Assembly (NCBI GenBank): GCA_023554435.1
Contig: JAMJQV010000054.1
Coordinates: forward strand, 1-32,945
Source: Gemmatimonadota bacterium
Lineage (GTDB): Bacteria; Gemmatimonadota; Gemmatimonadetes; Palauibacterales; Palauibacteraceae
Length of the DNA stretch: 32,945 bases
Direction: 5' to 3'
This document shows positions 1-7,904 of the stretch, piece after piece. Under the pieces are notes generated by a model. The model made no database searches and had not been told where the DNA came from. It saw only the letters and a list, made by a program, of their open reading frames with translations. Each line of letters opens with the position of its first letter. Within the stretch, counting starts at the first letter, position 1. A program made the position numbers and the translations under genes.

Positions 1-329
1 ACCAGGTCGGCCTCCCAGATCATCAGGAGCCGGGGCAGAACGGCCAGCAATTCGCCGACCTGCTCCGTGAGGGGTGGAATCAGCAGGAAACCCACGCCCC
101 AGAAGGCCACCACCGTGAGGACGACGCCCGACGCGATGCCGAGGGGCCGGGGCAACCTGAGCCTGCGCTGGAACCAGTCCGTGAGGGCACTCAGGTATAC
201 GGCCAGCAGTACCGCGATGAAGAACAGGATCAGGAGTTCGGACGATTTCCAGGCGAACAGAAGAAGGAGGACGACGGCCAGGGCGCCCAGTACGATCTGG
301 AACCAGCCACGAGCGCGCGTATCAGACAT
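1..329 (-). CDS. AI-2E/PerM (UPF0118) family membrane protein, N-terminal part
   Basis: The gene is cut by the window edge; only the first 109 residues are visible, read from the ATG at 329. The N-terminus (MSDTRARGWFQIVLGALAVV) leads into closely spaced hydrophobic segments at about residues 9-24 and 29-45. An amphipathic stretch (ALTDWFQRRLRLPRPLGI) follows, then another membrane segment at about 63-82 and then QVGELLAVLPRL. This pattern is typical of the AI-2E transporter/PerM/UPF0118 family, eight-helix inner-membrane proteins thought to export small solutes or signals. The substrate cannot be told from sequence. The gene lies downstream of pspA, separated by two strong hairpins (354-408), so it may be a separate or attenuated transcript. 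Confidence is good for the family and low for any specific function. Confidence 0.8.
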   Translation of the reverse strand, partial: MSDTRARGWFQIVLGALAVVLLLLFAWKSSELLILFFIAVLLAVYLSALTDWFQRRLRLPRPLGIASGVVLTVVAFWGVGFLLIPPLTEQVGELLAVLPRLLMIWEADL

Positions 330-353
330 GGACCCGAATCCCGGTGTCCTCGA

Positions 354-379
354 GAGCCCGCGCCGGGTGGCGCGGGCTC
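354..379 (-). terminator. GC-rich hairpin downstream of pspA (distal)
   Basis: This is a perfect 11-bp inverted repeat: left arm 354-364, loop 365-368 (gggt), right arm 369-379. It lies between the pspA stop (411) and the ATG of the next gene (329). No T-tract follows on the minus strand, so it is not a classic intrinsic terminator. It could be a U-less terminator, an mRNA 3'-end stabiliser or an attenuator. Confidence 0.55.
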
Positions 380-385
380 CGGGTT

Positions 386-408
386 GTTCCGGCCTGAGCG
401 GCCGGAGC
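386..408 (-). terminator. Hairpin directly after the pspA stop codon (proximal)
   Basis: Arms 386-394 and 400-408 flank a 5-nt loop (395-399). A perfect 7-bp core (TCCGGCC/GGCCGGA) is extended by outer pairs. It starts 3 nt after the pspA stop codon and is followed by the stronger 354-379 hairpin, giving a tandem hairpin arrangement. No T-tract is present, so a terminator role is inferred from position and stem strength. Confidence 0.45.
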
Positions 409-410
409 AG

Positions 411-1241
411 CTATTGCTTCGGCTCTTCTACTTCCTCGGCCGTAATGTCGTCGGATTCGTCGCCCGGCTCTGACTCGTCCGCGTCGAGAATCTCGGCATC
501 GGCCACCTCCACTTCACCGGCGCCCAGGGCCCTCGGTTTCTCCGCTGCGGCCGCCGGAGCCAGCAGCCCCATGTCGCGTTTCAGGGCCAGCAGCTTCTCG
601 TCCACGTCGGTGTCGGTGCCGGACCCCTCGAGCATCGCGAACTCGCGCGTCAGATCGTCGCCTTCGAGGTCTTCGGTGACTTCGGCCGCGGCCAGCGCCT
701 TCCGCTCGCTCTCCTCGACCTTCTCCACCATCTGGTCGAAGGCCCGGAATGCGCTCTTGTCCTGCATCCCGGCCATCGTCTCGTGGATCCGCTTCTGGGC
801 CTGGGCCCGCTTCTGCTTCGCGATCAGGAGGTTCTTCTTGCGCTTGGCCTCCTCGATCTTCGAATTCAGCTGCCGCAGAGAATCCTTGAGCCTCTCGGTT
901 TCGGCCCGGTGCTTCTCCCACTGCTCTTCCATCTCGGCCGCGTTGTTGGCGTGCTCCTGGCCCCTCATCAGGGCCTGCTTCGCCAGGTCGTCACGACCTT
1001 CGCGGATGGCCAGTCGAGCCCGACGCTCCCACTCCTGGGCCTGTTTCCGCTCTTCTTCCATCTGCGCCCGCAGCTTGCGCTCGTCCGCGATGGCAACGGC
1101 CACTTCCTGCTTGGCCTGAGCCAGCTGCTTGCGCATGTCCTCGATGACCTGGACCAGCATCTTCTCCGGGTTCTCGGCCCGGGCAATCAGGTCGTTGAGG
1201 TTCGACCGCACGAGGCGGGAGAGTCTATCGAAGATACCCAT
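411..1241 (-). CDS. pspA: PspA/IM30 family envelope-stress protein
   Basis: This 276-residue protein starts MGIFDRLSRLVRSNLNDLIA, the amphipathic N-terminal helix that binds stressed membranes in PspA/IM30 (ESCRT-III-like) proteins. The long alpha-helical body at about 25-200 is rich in Glu, Arg, Lys and Gln (for example NPEKMLVQVIEDMRKQLAQA), as expected of the coiled coil. Canonical PspA is about 220 residues. Here an Ala/Pro linker at about 225-240 is followed by a strongly acidic tail of about 40 residues ending EEVEEPKQ. Family role: it polymerises on the inner leaflet to protect or remodel the membrane after envelope damage. It is the last gene of a three-gene operon, 7 nt after the CesT/YbjN-like gene. 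No PspF, PspC or sigma54 regulator gene is visible nearby. The acidic tail is the unusual feature. Confidence 0.93.
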   Translation of the reverse strand: MGIFDRLSRLVRSNLNDLIARAENPEKMLVQVIEDMRKQLAQAKQEVAVAIADERKLRAQMEEERKQAQEWERRARLAIREGRDDLAKQALMRGQEHANNAAEMEEQWEKHRAETERLKDSLRQLNSKIEEAKRKKNLLIAKQKRAQAQKRIHETMAGMQDKSAFRAFDQMVEKVEESERKALAAAEVTEDLEGDDLTREFAMLEGSGTDTDVDEKLLALKRDMGLLAPAAAAEKPRALGAGEVEVADAEILDADESEPGDESDDITAEEVEEPKQ

Positions 1242-1248
1242 GGCGGCG

Positions 1249-1641
1249 TCAGTCCAGTCCGAGTTGCTGTACGTGCGACGTCACGGCCAGAGAGAGGCTC
1301 TCCAGGGACGCGAGAAACTCCGAATAGTCCAGGTCCTGGAGTTCGAGGGCATCGACCAGGATGACCTCATCACCCTCCAGTCCGTACGCTCCGTGCACGA
1401 GGTCGGAGGCATTCAGCTCCAGGAGCGTCTGGTACAGCTTGAGGCGTGCGTGATCGCCTTCCGGTGCCGTGCCAATGCTGGCGCGGAAGATCACCAGCGG
1501 AGGCGACAGGCTCACCACGACCGCAGGGTGGTCTTCCTCGGCATCCTTCACGGGATCGACGAGCCACATCGCTTCCCCGATCTCCCGGTTATCCATCTCC
1601 GTTCGGATGAGAAAGCTCTCCAGGTCTTCGCGGCTGATCAT
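1249..1641 (-). CDS. CesT/YbjN-fold small protein of the psp operon
   Basis: This soluble protein has 130 residues and no signal peptide or membrane segment. The pattern is an N-terminal helix (ISREDLESFLIR), strands with paired acidic residues (AMWLVDPVKDAEED, AVVVSLSPPLVIFRAS), a central helix LYQTLLELNASDLVHGAYG, a strand EVILVDALELQDLD and a final helix. The LLELNA...HGAYGL segment resembles the type III secretion chaperone-like CesT/YbjN superfamily. Proteins of this fold are known neighbours of PspA homologues and are presumed adaptors or chaperones. The start codon overlaps the stop of the upstream PspB-like gene (ATGA, 1638-1641), which implies translational coupling. A direct PspA partner role is inferred from context only. 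Confidence 0.7.
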   Translation of the reverse strand: MISREDLESFLIRTEMDNREIGEAMWLVDPVKDAEEDHPAVVVSLSPPLVIFRASIGTAPEGDHARLKLYQTLLELNASDLVHGAYGLEGDEVILVDALELQDLDYSEFLASLESLSLAVTSHVQQLGLD

Positions 1642-1907
1642 GTTATCTCTTCCTCACTGTGCGCGGGCGGATTGTTCGCCGGCCGGTGTTCGAGCAGGCG
1701 CGTCAGGAACTCCTGGTTCTCCTGGATTCCCTCGACCTGCTCCACAAGGTACATGACCTGCTGTTCGAGCTCTTCGAGCCGACCCGCCTGTTCCGGCTCT
1801 TTCGGCAGCGCTTCTCGCGCGGCCTTGGTTTCGATCGCCTTCGCGATCGCCTGTCCTATGGGAACGACCACGAAGAACACGAGAATGATCAATACGAAGA
1901 AGTTCAC
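1638..1907 (-). CDS. Small membrane-anchored coiled-coil protein, PspB-like
   Basis: This 89-residue protein starts at a GTG (1907) with a GGAG about 12 nt upstream. It has one N-terminal transmembrane helix at about 3-20 (FFVLIILVFFVVVPIGQAI), a charged linker, and a heptad-like helix at about 40-72 (RLEELEQQVMYLVEQVEGIQ) ending in an acidic tail. This size and layout match PspB-type proteins, in which a membrane anchor is joined to a cytoplasmic coiled coil. Sequence identity to classical PspB cannot be judged by eye, so this is an architectural call. It is the first gene of the psp-type operon and its TGA overlaps the next ATG. It probably senses membrane state or recruits PspA to the membrane; that is inference. 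Confidence 0.65.
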   Translation of the reverse strand: MNFFVLIILVFFVVVPIGQAIAKAIETKAAREALPKEPEQAGRLEELEQQVMYLVEQVEGIQENQEFLTRLLEHRPANNPPAHSEEEIT

Positions 1908-2003
1908 GTGCCGTCCGCACTCCAGGTGACCGTTCGGTAAACGCTATACGGAAGCCGGCCCCCGCCGGTTTCGCTCGCTTCCCGCTGTCCTTCGAAGTCT
2001 TCT

Positions 2004-2032
2004 ACTTTAACCCGGTGCGCCGGCCCGATCAA
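2004..2032 (-). promoter_or_regulatory. Candidate sigma70-type promoter for the psp-like operon
   Basis: On the minus strand, TTGATC (2032-2027) and TAAAGT (2009-2004) are separated by exactly 17 nt. Each hexamer matches the sigma70 consensus at four of six positions. The site lies just after uvrA, in the 132-nt gap 1908-2039, the longest gap in the window. The leader would be about 90 nt and holds a short imperfect GC hairpin (about 1951-1972). I see no sigma54 (GG-N10-GC type) promoter, in contrast to enterobacterial psp. Confidence 0.35.
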
Positions 2033-2039
2033 CGAGGGG

Positions 2040-4874
2040 TCAGAGGATATCGCGCAGGTAGTGGCCGGTGTGGCTTCCGGCGGTGCCAGCCACTTCTTCC
2101 GGCGTTCCCGCGGCGACCACCATTCCGCCCCCGGAACCGCCCTCCGGCCCCAGGTCGATGATCCAATCGGCCGTCTTCACCACGTCCATGTGGTGCTCGA
2201 TCACGAGTACCGTGTTCCCCAGTTCGACCAGCCGGTGCAGCACCTCGAGCAGGATACGGACGTCTTCGAAGTGGAGACCAGTCGTCGGCTCATCCAAAAT
2301 GTACAGGGTCCGACCGGTCCCCCGCTTCGAGAGCTCCGACGCGAGCTTGACTCTCTGGGCCTCTCCACCCGAAAGCGTCGTGGCTGACTGGCCAAGGTGA
2401 ATGTACCCCAGACCCACGTCCGACAGGGTCGAGAGGTGTCGTTTCACGCGTGGAATGGGATCGAAGAACTCGAGCACCTCGTCCACGGTCATGTCGAGCA
2501 CGTCCGCGATGCTCTTCCCCTTGTACAGGACTTCCAGGGTCTCGCGATTGTAGCGCCGCCCACGGCATACGTCGCACGGCACGTACACATCCGGCAGGAA
2601 GTGCATCTCGATCTTCACCAGGCCGTCGCCCCGGCACGCTTCGCAGCGACCACCCTTGACGTTGAAGCTGAAACGGCCCGGACCGTAGCCGCGGATGCGG
2701 GCTTCCGGAAGCTGGGAGTAAAGCTGCCGAATGGGTGTGAACAGGCCCGTGTAGGTGGCGGGGTTCGAGCGTGGAGTCCGTCCGATGGGGCTCTGGTCCA
2801 CGTCGATGACCTTGTCCACCAGGTCCAGCCCCTCGATCGACTCGTGGGCTCCCGGCACCGTGCGAGCCCGGTGAAGCTCGCGCGCCACGCGCCGGTACAG
2901 CACGTCTTCCACCAGGGTCGATTTCCCGGACCCCGACACGCCGGTCACGGCGATGAACCGACCGAGTGGAAAGGACACATCGAGGTTGCGGAGGTTGTGC
3001 TCGGTCGCCCCACGGACCACGAGCGCCTCTCCGTCCCGCCCGGCCTTCCGCTCGCTCGGTACCGGGATCTCCCTGTCTCCGCGGAGATAGGCGGCGGTGA
3101 GCGAGTCCTCCGTCGCGAGCAGTTCGTCCACGGTTCCCGAGACGAGAACCTCCCCGCCATGCCGGCCGGCCCCCGGGCCCATGTCCACGACGTGATCGGC
3201 AGCCCGTACCGTATCCTCGTCGTGCTCGACGACCAGGACCGTGTTCCCGAGGTCCCTGAGTTGAAGAAGAGTATCCAGGAGGCGGCGATTGTCCCGCGGG
3301 TGGAGGCCGATGCTCGGCTCGTCCAGGACGTAGAGAACACCGACCAGTCGACTCCCGATCTGCGTAGCCAGGCGAATTCGCTGCGCCTCGCCACCCGCCA
3401 ACGAATCAGCGGAGCGGCCCAGGGTCAGGTAGCCAAGACCCACCTGGGCCATGAAATTCAGGCGCTCGCAGACTTCCTTGAGGATCGGCGCCGCGATTTC
3501 CTCTTCCAGCGGCTCGGCGGTTCGACCTGCCTGCAGGCCCTCGAACAGCGCCAGGGCGTCGCTCACGGACAGTTCTACGACCGCCGTGAGGCGGCGGCCG
3601 TCGACCGTCACCGCTCGACTCTCAGCCCGCAGTCGGCCACCCTCGCAATCCGAGCATACACGGGCCGTCATGTACTCGTGGAGGGTCCTGCGAACGGTGT
3701 CGCTGTCCGTCTCGTGGTACTGCCGCCGAATCAGTTCGAGTGCACCCTCCCACTCCAGCTCGGGGTCGCCCTCCAGGACCGCGGCCTGCTGATCGTCCGT
3801 GAGCTCGCCCCACGGGCTGTTGAGGTCGAAGCCGTGCTTCTCGGCGAGCGGCGGCAGGAACTTCCGCGCCCAGCGCCCGGCGGGTACCCCCCACGGCAGG
3901 ATGACCCCTTCGAGAATGGAAATCCGAGCATCGCCGATCGATAGATCACGGTTCGGCTCGAGGCGCACTCCGAGGCCGTCGCAGGACGGACAGGCTCCGT
4001 AGGGAGAGTTGAACGAGAACTGCCGCGGCTCGAGTTCGGGAATGCTGATGCCACACTCGGCGCAGGCGTAGTGCTCACTGAACAGGTGTCGCTCCGCCGT
4101 TGAATCGCTGGACCCGGCTCCTGAAGCGTACTCCAGCACTTCCACCGTGCCAGCCGCCATGCGGAGGGCCGTCTCCACGGATTCGGCGATCCGGGCCCTT
4201 TCGCTCTCCTTGAGAACCAGCCGATCCACCACCACCGAGATGTCGTGGTTCAGGCGGCGGTTCAGTTGTGGAGGCTCCGAAAGGTCGATCAGGTCTCCGT
4301 CCACCCGCGCGCGGACGAACCCCTCCTGCAGGGCCTCCTCGAACAGGTCACGGAACTCCCCTTTTCGGCCCCTGATGAGAGGGGCGAGGATCTCAATGCT
4401 GGTGCCATCGGGCCACGTGGCGATACGGGTCGCGATCTGCGTGGCGGATTGACGCCGCACCGGCTTGCCGCAGTCCGGACAGTGGGGCGTCCCTACCCGG
4501 GCCCACAGGAGTCGCAGGTAGTCGTAGATCTCGGTAACGGTCCGGACCGTGCTCCGCGGGTTCCTGGCGGCTGATCGTTGCTCGATCGCGATGGCCGGGG
4601 AGAGGCCGTCGATCTGGTCGACGTCCGGCTTCTCCATCACCCCGAGGAACTGGCGGGCGTACGCCGAGAGCGATTCAACGTACCGCCTCTGTCCCTCGGC
4701 ATAGATCGTGTCGAAGGCCAGCGAAGACTTACCTGACCCGGAGAGCCCGGTCACCACGGTGAGCTGATTCCTCGGGATCGCGACGTCTACGTCCCTCAGG
4801 TTGTGCTCACGCGCTCCACGTACGACGAGGTGTCCGGCTTCGTGCTGGCTCAATCGACCGTCTCTCCCCGCCAC
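2040..4874 (-). CDS. uvrA: UvrABC excinuclease subunit A
   Basis: UvrA is the damage-sensing ABC ATPase of nucleotide excision repair. It loads UvrB at lesions. The 944-residue length is normal for the family. The first Walker A is GLSGSGKSS (about 43-51). Zinc-binding cysteine motifs include CPDCGKPVRRQS, CAECG...CPSC and CEAC...CDVC. The second Walker A is GVSGSGKSTL, and the ABC signatures are LAGGEAQR and LSGGEAQR. The GTG at 4874 overlaps lysA by 25 nt. A TTG at 4853 in the same frame overlaps the lysA stop as TTGA and sits 7 nt after a strong GGGGAGAGA, so the true N-terminus may be seven residues shorter. It is the last gene of the long cotranscribed run. Confidence 0.98.
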   Translation of the reverse strand: MAGRDGRLSQHEAGHLVVRGAREHNLRDVDVAIPRNQLTVVTGLSGSGKSSLAFDTIYAEGQRRYVESLSAYARQFLGVMEKPDVDQIDGLSPAIAIEQRSAARNPRSTVRTVTEIYDYLRLLWARVGTPHCPDCGKPVRRQSATQIATRIATWPDGTSIEILAPLIRGRKGEFRDLFEEALQEGFVRARVDGDLIDLSEPPQLNRRLNHDISVVVDRLVLKESERARIAESVETALRMAAGTVEVLEYASGAGSSDSTAERHLFSEHYACAECGISIPELEPRQFSFNSPYGACPSCDGLGVRLEPNRDLSIGDARISILEGVILPWGVPAGRWARKFLPPLAEKHGFDLNSPWGELTDDQQAAVLEGDPELEWEGALELIRRQYHETDSDTVRRTLHEYMTARVCSDCEGGRLRAESRAVTVDGRRLTAVVELSVSDALALFEGLQAGRTAEPLEEEIAAPILKEVCERLNFMAQVGLGYLTLGRSADSLAGGEAQRIRLATQIGSRLVGVLYVLDEPSIGLHPRDNRRLLDTLLQLRDLGNTVLVVEHDEDTVRAADHVVDMGPGAGRHGGEVLVSGTVDELLATEDSLTAAYLRGDREIPVPSERKAGRDGEALVVRGATEHNLRNLDVSFPLGRFIAVTGVSGSGKSTLVEDVLYRRVARELHRARTVPGAHESIEGLDLVDKVIDVDQSPIGRTPRSNPATYTGLFTPIRQLYSQLPEARIRGYGPGRFSFNVKGGRCEACRGDGLVKIEMHFLPDVYVPCDVCRGRRYNRETLEVLYKGKSIADVLDMTVDEVLEFFDPIPRVKRHLSTLSDVGLGYIHLGQSATTLSGGEAQRVKLASELSKRGTGRTLYILDEPTTGLHFEDVRILLEVLHRLVELGNTVLVIEHHMDVVKTADWIIDLGPEGGSGGGMVVAAGTPEEVAGTAGSHTGHYLRDIL

Positions 4875-6088
4875 AGGTCCTCGAGGGTCTCTCGCTCACG
4901 AACCACCTTCCACCCCTCGTCGTCCACCAGGATCTCGGCCGGTCGGGGACGGGCGTTGTAGTTGGAGGCCATCACGAATCCATACGCGCCCACATCACGG
5001 ACGGCGAGGAGGTCGCCCGGTCGCACCCCGTGAAGCGGACGGTCCGTGCCCAGCTTGTCTCCGGACTCACACGTGGGCCCGAGCACTTCCACCGTGTCGG
5101 ACCCCTCCAGCGTCCCCTCCAGCGGTTCGATCCGGTGCTGGGCGCCATACAGAGAGTAACGGCCGAAGTCGGTGAATTCGCCGTCGCACACCAGGGCCGG
5201 ATGACCGTCCCTCTCGCGCCGGTACAGGACCCTCGTGACCAGGGTGCCCGCGCGTGCGGCGATCGAGCGGCCGGGCTCGTAGCGGACCGCGAGGTCCGTC
5301 CCCTCGAGACGCTCCCGAACGATGCGTACGAGGTCCGCCGGTTCCAGGTCGGTCCCGGTGCCGCCATACGCCACGCCGAGGCCACCCCCCAGGTCCAGCT
5401 CGCGGACCCTGTGCCCCGCGGAGGCCAGCTCCTGGACGAGGCCCAGCAGAACGTCGATCGCGCCCTCGTAGGGCTCGAACGAGTCGAGGCCCGATCCCAG
5501 GTGAAAGGCCAGGGTCGTCGGCTCGACCCCTTTCGCCCCGGCGAGGGCAGCCCACGTCGCCGGGATCTCGGCAGGACCGAAGCCGAACTTCGCGTCGGCC
5601 CGCCCGGTCTCCAGCGAAGGGTGGGCACCGGCCCGTATGCCCGGCCGCACCCTGAGGCCCACTCGTGCCGGCGGACCCTCGAGCGAGTCCCCCGCCCGAA
5701 CCGCGGCTTCCACCTCGTGTTGGGCTTGCAGTACCACCAGGTCCAGGCCCCGCCGGACACCCTCCGCGACCGCCTCCGCAGGCTTGGGTACCCCTCCGAG
5801 CACGATACGTCCGGCCTGGACTCCAGCGGCGAGGGTTCGGGCCATTTCACCCACCGTCGACGCCTCGAATCCGATCCCATGTGACGCCAGCCGGGCCAGC
5901 ACGCCCAGGTTATAGTTGGCCTTCACCGCATAGCAGATGTGCGACGGATCGCCGACCGCCTCGATCCACCGGCGGACGCCGGCGTCGAGAATCCGCGCGT
6001 CGTACACGTAGGTTGGCGTTCCCTGCTCGCGAACGATCGCCGCGAGAAGTTCGGGGTCGAGACTCGTGTCTGGTCGTACGGTCAACAT
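4850..6088 (-). CDS. lysA: Diaminopimelate decarboxylase
   Basis: This PLP enzyme converts meso-diaminopimelate to L-lysine plus CO2, the last step of lysine biosynthesis. The 412-residue protein is read from ATG 6088, which has AAGG 9 nt upstream; the open frame continues upstream but runs into the lipid kinase gene. Visible motifs are the PLP lysine in ICYAVKANYN (K56), the HLGSGLDSF phosphate-binding region, the glycine-rich DLGGGLGVAYGG, the arginine segment YEPGRSIAA, and the cysteine motif GPTCESGDKLG that contributes to the dimeric active site. The C-terminal YGFVMASNYNARPRPAEILV is also typical. Its stop overlaps the uvrA start. The other lysine or DAP genes are not in the window, so regulation is probably that of the operon. 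Confidence 0.95.
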   Translation of the reverse strand: MLTVRPDTSLDPELLAAIVREQGTPTYVYDARILDAGVRRWIEAVGDPSHICYAVKANYNLGVLARLASHGIGFEASTVGEMARTLAAGVQAGRIVLGGVPKPAEAVAEGVRRGLDLVVLQAQHEVEAAVRAGDSLEGPPARVGLRVRPGIRAGAHPSLETGRADAKFGFGPAEIPATWAALAGAKGVEPTTLAFHLGSGLDSFEPYEGAIDVLLGLVQELASAGHRVRELDLGGGLGVAYGGTGTDLEPADLVRIVRERLEGTDLAVRYEPGRSIAARAGTLVTRVLYRRERDGHPALVCDGEFTDFGRYSLYGAQHRIEPLEGTLEGSDTVEVLGPTCESGDKLGTDRPLHGVRPGDLLAVRDVGAYGFVMASNYNARPRPAEILVDDEGWKVVRERETLEDLWRGETVD

Positions 6089-6131
6089 GCGCACTCGCCT
6101 TCGGGAAGATCCGCTAGCGCCCGGATCGATG

Positions 6132-7052
6132 TCAGCGGGGAACCAGGATGCGCCCGGCGGAGGGCACGATCTCGGCCACGATCGGAGTCTCTCCTCTCGG
6201 CTCACCGTCGATCTGCGCAGCGACGGGCGGGTCGGATTGCACGGAGACCTTGCGGGCCTGCAGGAAGACCATCCGGTCGTCGCCCGAGTACTTCTGGAAC
6301 ACGACCCGGGTAAGCATCGCCGCCATGTCGGGAAGATGTCGCGGCGCGAAGATCGCCACGTCCAGCAGTCCGTCCTGGAACGACGTCCGCGGTGCCACCT
6401 TGAGCTCGACCGGCAGACCTCCGGCTCCGATGATCCCGGCATTGGCCAGGAGCACCATGGAAGCCTCGACCTCGATCTCCTGTTCGTCGGCCACGATGTG
6501 GAAGGTGGTACGACTCGGGGTGACCACGTGTTTGAGTCCGCCCACCAGGTAGGCCAGCACGCCGAGCCGGCTCTTGAGCTCCGACGTGGCACTTGCCATC
6601 ACTTCCGCATCGAGACCCGCCCCGGCGATCAGAGCGAAGTACTCGTCGCCGATCCTTCCGAGGTCGATGCGCTCGGTCTCTCCCTCGACGGCCACCCGGA
6701 CACTGTCTTCCAGTGAAACCGGAACGCCAAAGTTGAGGGCCAGCTGGTTTCCGGTGCCGAACGGAAGCAGAGCGACCGGCACGTCACTGCCAGCGGTTCC
6801 GCGCAGGGCCAGGGCAATGGTGCCGTCCCCACCCGCCGCCACCACCGCCTTGCACCCGGCTGCGACCGCGGCATGAACGACCCGAAGGCCGTCTTCGACA
6901 CTGGTGGACTCGACGATATCGAATGGAACCCTGTGCGACGCCATCGCACCCGCGATGCGGCGACGCAGCACTTCGCTCTGCCCCCCCGCCGCGTTGGGAT
7001 TGAGCAGGACCAGGTATCGGTCCGAGTCCGGTATCGGGTAGTCAGACTCCAC
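6132..7052 (-). CDS. Diacylglycerol kinase-family (YegS/BmrU-type) lipid kinase
   Basis: This cytoplasmic or membrane-associated kinase has 306 residues and the DAGK catalytic fold. The N-terminal strand is YLVLLNPNAAGG, the nucleotide loop is VVAAGGDGTIALALRG (GGDGT), the substrate/ATP motif is LPFGTGNQLALNFGVP, and AGAGLDAEVM follows. The C-terminal domain ends in QIDGEPRGETPI. The family phosphorylates diacylglycerol, sphingosine-like lipids or phosphatidylglycerol, and the substrate here is unknown. I chose the GTG at 7052: it overlaps the htpX stop by 11 nt and is preceded by GGAGGAG at 10 nt. Longer frames lie over htpX. Placement beside htpX suggests membrane-lipid homeostasis, which is inference. 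Confidence 0.87.
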   Translation of the reverse strand: MESDYPIPDSDRYLVLLNPNAAGGQSEVLRRRIAGAMASHRVPFDIVESTSVEDGLRVVHAAVAAGCKAVVAAGGDGTIALALRGTAGSDVPVALLPFGTGNQLALNFGVPVSLEDSVRVAVEGETERIDLGRIGDEYFALIAGAGLDAEVMASATSELKSRLGVLAYLVGGLKHVVTPSRTTFHIVADEQEIEVEASMVLLANAGIIGAGGLPVELKVAPRTSFQDGLLDVAIFAPRHLPDMAAMLTRVVFQKYSGDDRMVFLQARKVSVQSDPPVAAQIDGEPRGETPIVAEIVPSAGRILVPR

Positions 7053-7872
7053 GCCGGGCAATCTCCTCCAGTCGCCGCACCCGTTCCTCCGTCGGAGGAT
7101 GGGTGCGGAACAGGCCGCTGATGCCACCCGCCCTCAGCGGGTTCACGATGGCCAGGTGCGCGGCGCTCGGGTTCAGGTCCATCGGTCGGCGGCGGGCTTC
7201 GGCCTCCAGCTTCTTCAACGCCGAGGCCAGGGCATGCGGTTGCCCGCTGATCTCCGCTCCCAGCCGGTCTGCCCGGTATTCTCCGGCCCGGCTGATGGCC
7301 ATCTGGATCAGCATCGCCGCGACGGGAGCCAGGATCAGCATCAACAGGCCACCCACCAGTCCGCCACGGTTGTCGTCTCCGCCGAACCAGAAGCCGAGAC
7401 GCGAGAGCATCACGACGGCCGCGGCCAGGGTGGCGGCCACGGTTCCGATCAGCATATCCCGGTTCTTGATGTGCGCAAGCTCGTGTCCGAGCACTCCCGC
7501 CAACTCGTCCGCGCTGGCGACCTGAAGCATTCCCTGGGTGACGCATACCGCTGCGTGGGCGGGGTCGCGGCCGGTGGCAAAGGCGTTCGGCTGTGGCGAC
7601 GCGGAGATCGCCACGGCCGGCATCGGCAGTCCGGCCCGCTGCCGGAGGTCGTCCACCATGTCGTACAGCCCGGGAGCCTCGTGCCGCTCGAGAGGGCGCG
7701 CCTTGTACATGCGAAGCACCGCACGATCCGAGAACCAGTAGGCGCCGAAGTTGAATACGGCCGCAAAGGCCAGCGCGATGATCATGGCCGTTCGCCCACC
7801 GAACCACCCGGCGATCGCCACGAACAGCGCCGTCATGAGGGCCATCAGGCCGAACGTCTTGATATAGCTCAT
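7042..7872 (-). CDS. htpX: HtpX-family membrane zinc metalloprotease
   Basis: HtpX is an M48B inner-membrane protease that degrades misfolded membrane proteins together with FtsH. The protein has 276 residues. Two N-terminal membrane helices lie at about 5-22 and 28-46, the zinc site HELAHIKNRD at H130/E131/H134, and two further membrane helices at about 141-160 and 172-193. The third zinc ligand is in SRAGEYRAD (E198). The C-terminal LFRTHPPTEERVRRLEEIA is the usual HtpX ending. The start ATG at 7872 has GGAGGTGGG just upstream. It lies 32 nt after tamB and overlaps the lipid kinase start, so it is in the envelope block of the operon. Catalytic residues are complete. Confidence 0.96.
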   Translation of the reverse strand: MSYIKTFGLMALMTALFVAIAGWFGGRTAMIIALAFAAVFNFGAYWFSDRAVLRMYKARPLERHEAPGLYDMVDDLRQRAGLPMPAVAISASPQPNAFATGRDPAHAAVCVTQGMLQVASADELAGVLGHELAHIKNRDMLIGTVAATLAAAVVMLSRLGFWFGGDDNRGGLVGGLLMLILAPVAAMLIQMAISRAGEYRADRLGAEISGQPHALASALKKLEAEARRRPMDLNPSAAHLAIVNPLRAGGISGLFRTHPPTEERVRRLEEIARRGV

Positions 7873-7904
7873 TCACCCACCTCCAGGGGGGCAGGAATCT
7901 ACTG

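Noticed and set aside
2397..3944. 515-aa plus-strand open frame antisense to uvrA
   Set aside because: It lies fully within uvrA, has no recognisable domain and is His/Arg/Val-rich as expected for the reverse frame of a high-G+C gene.
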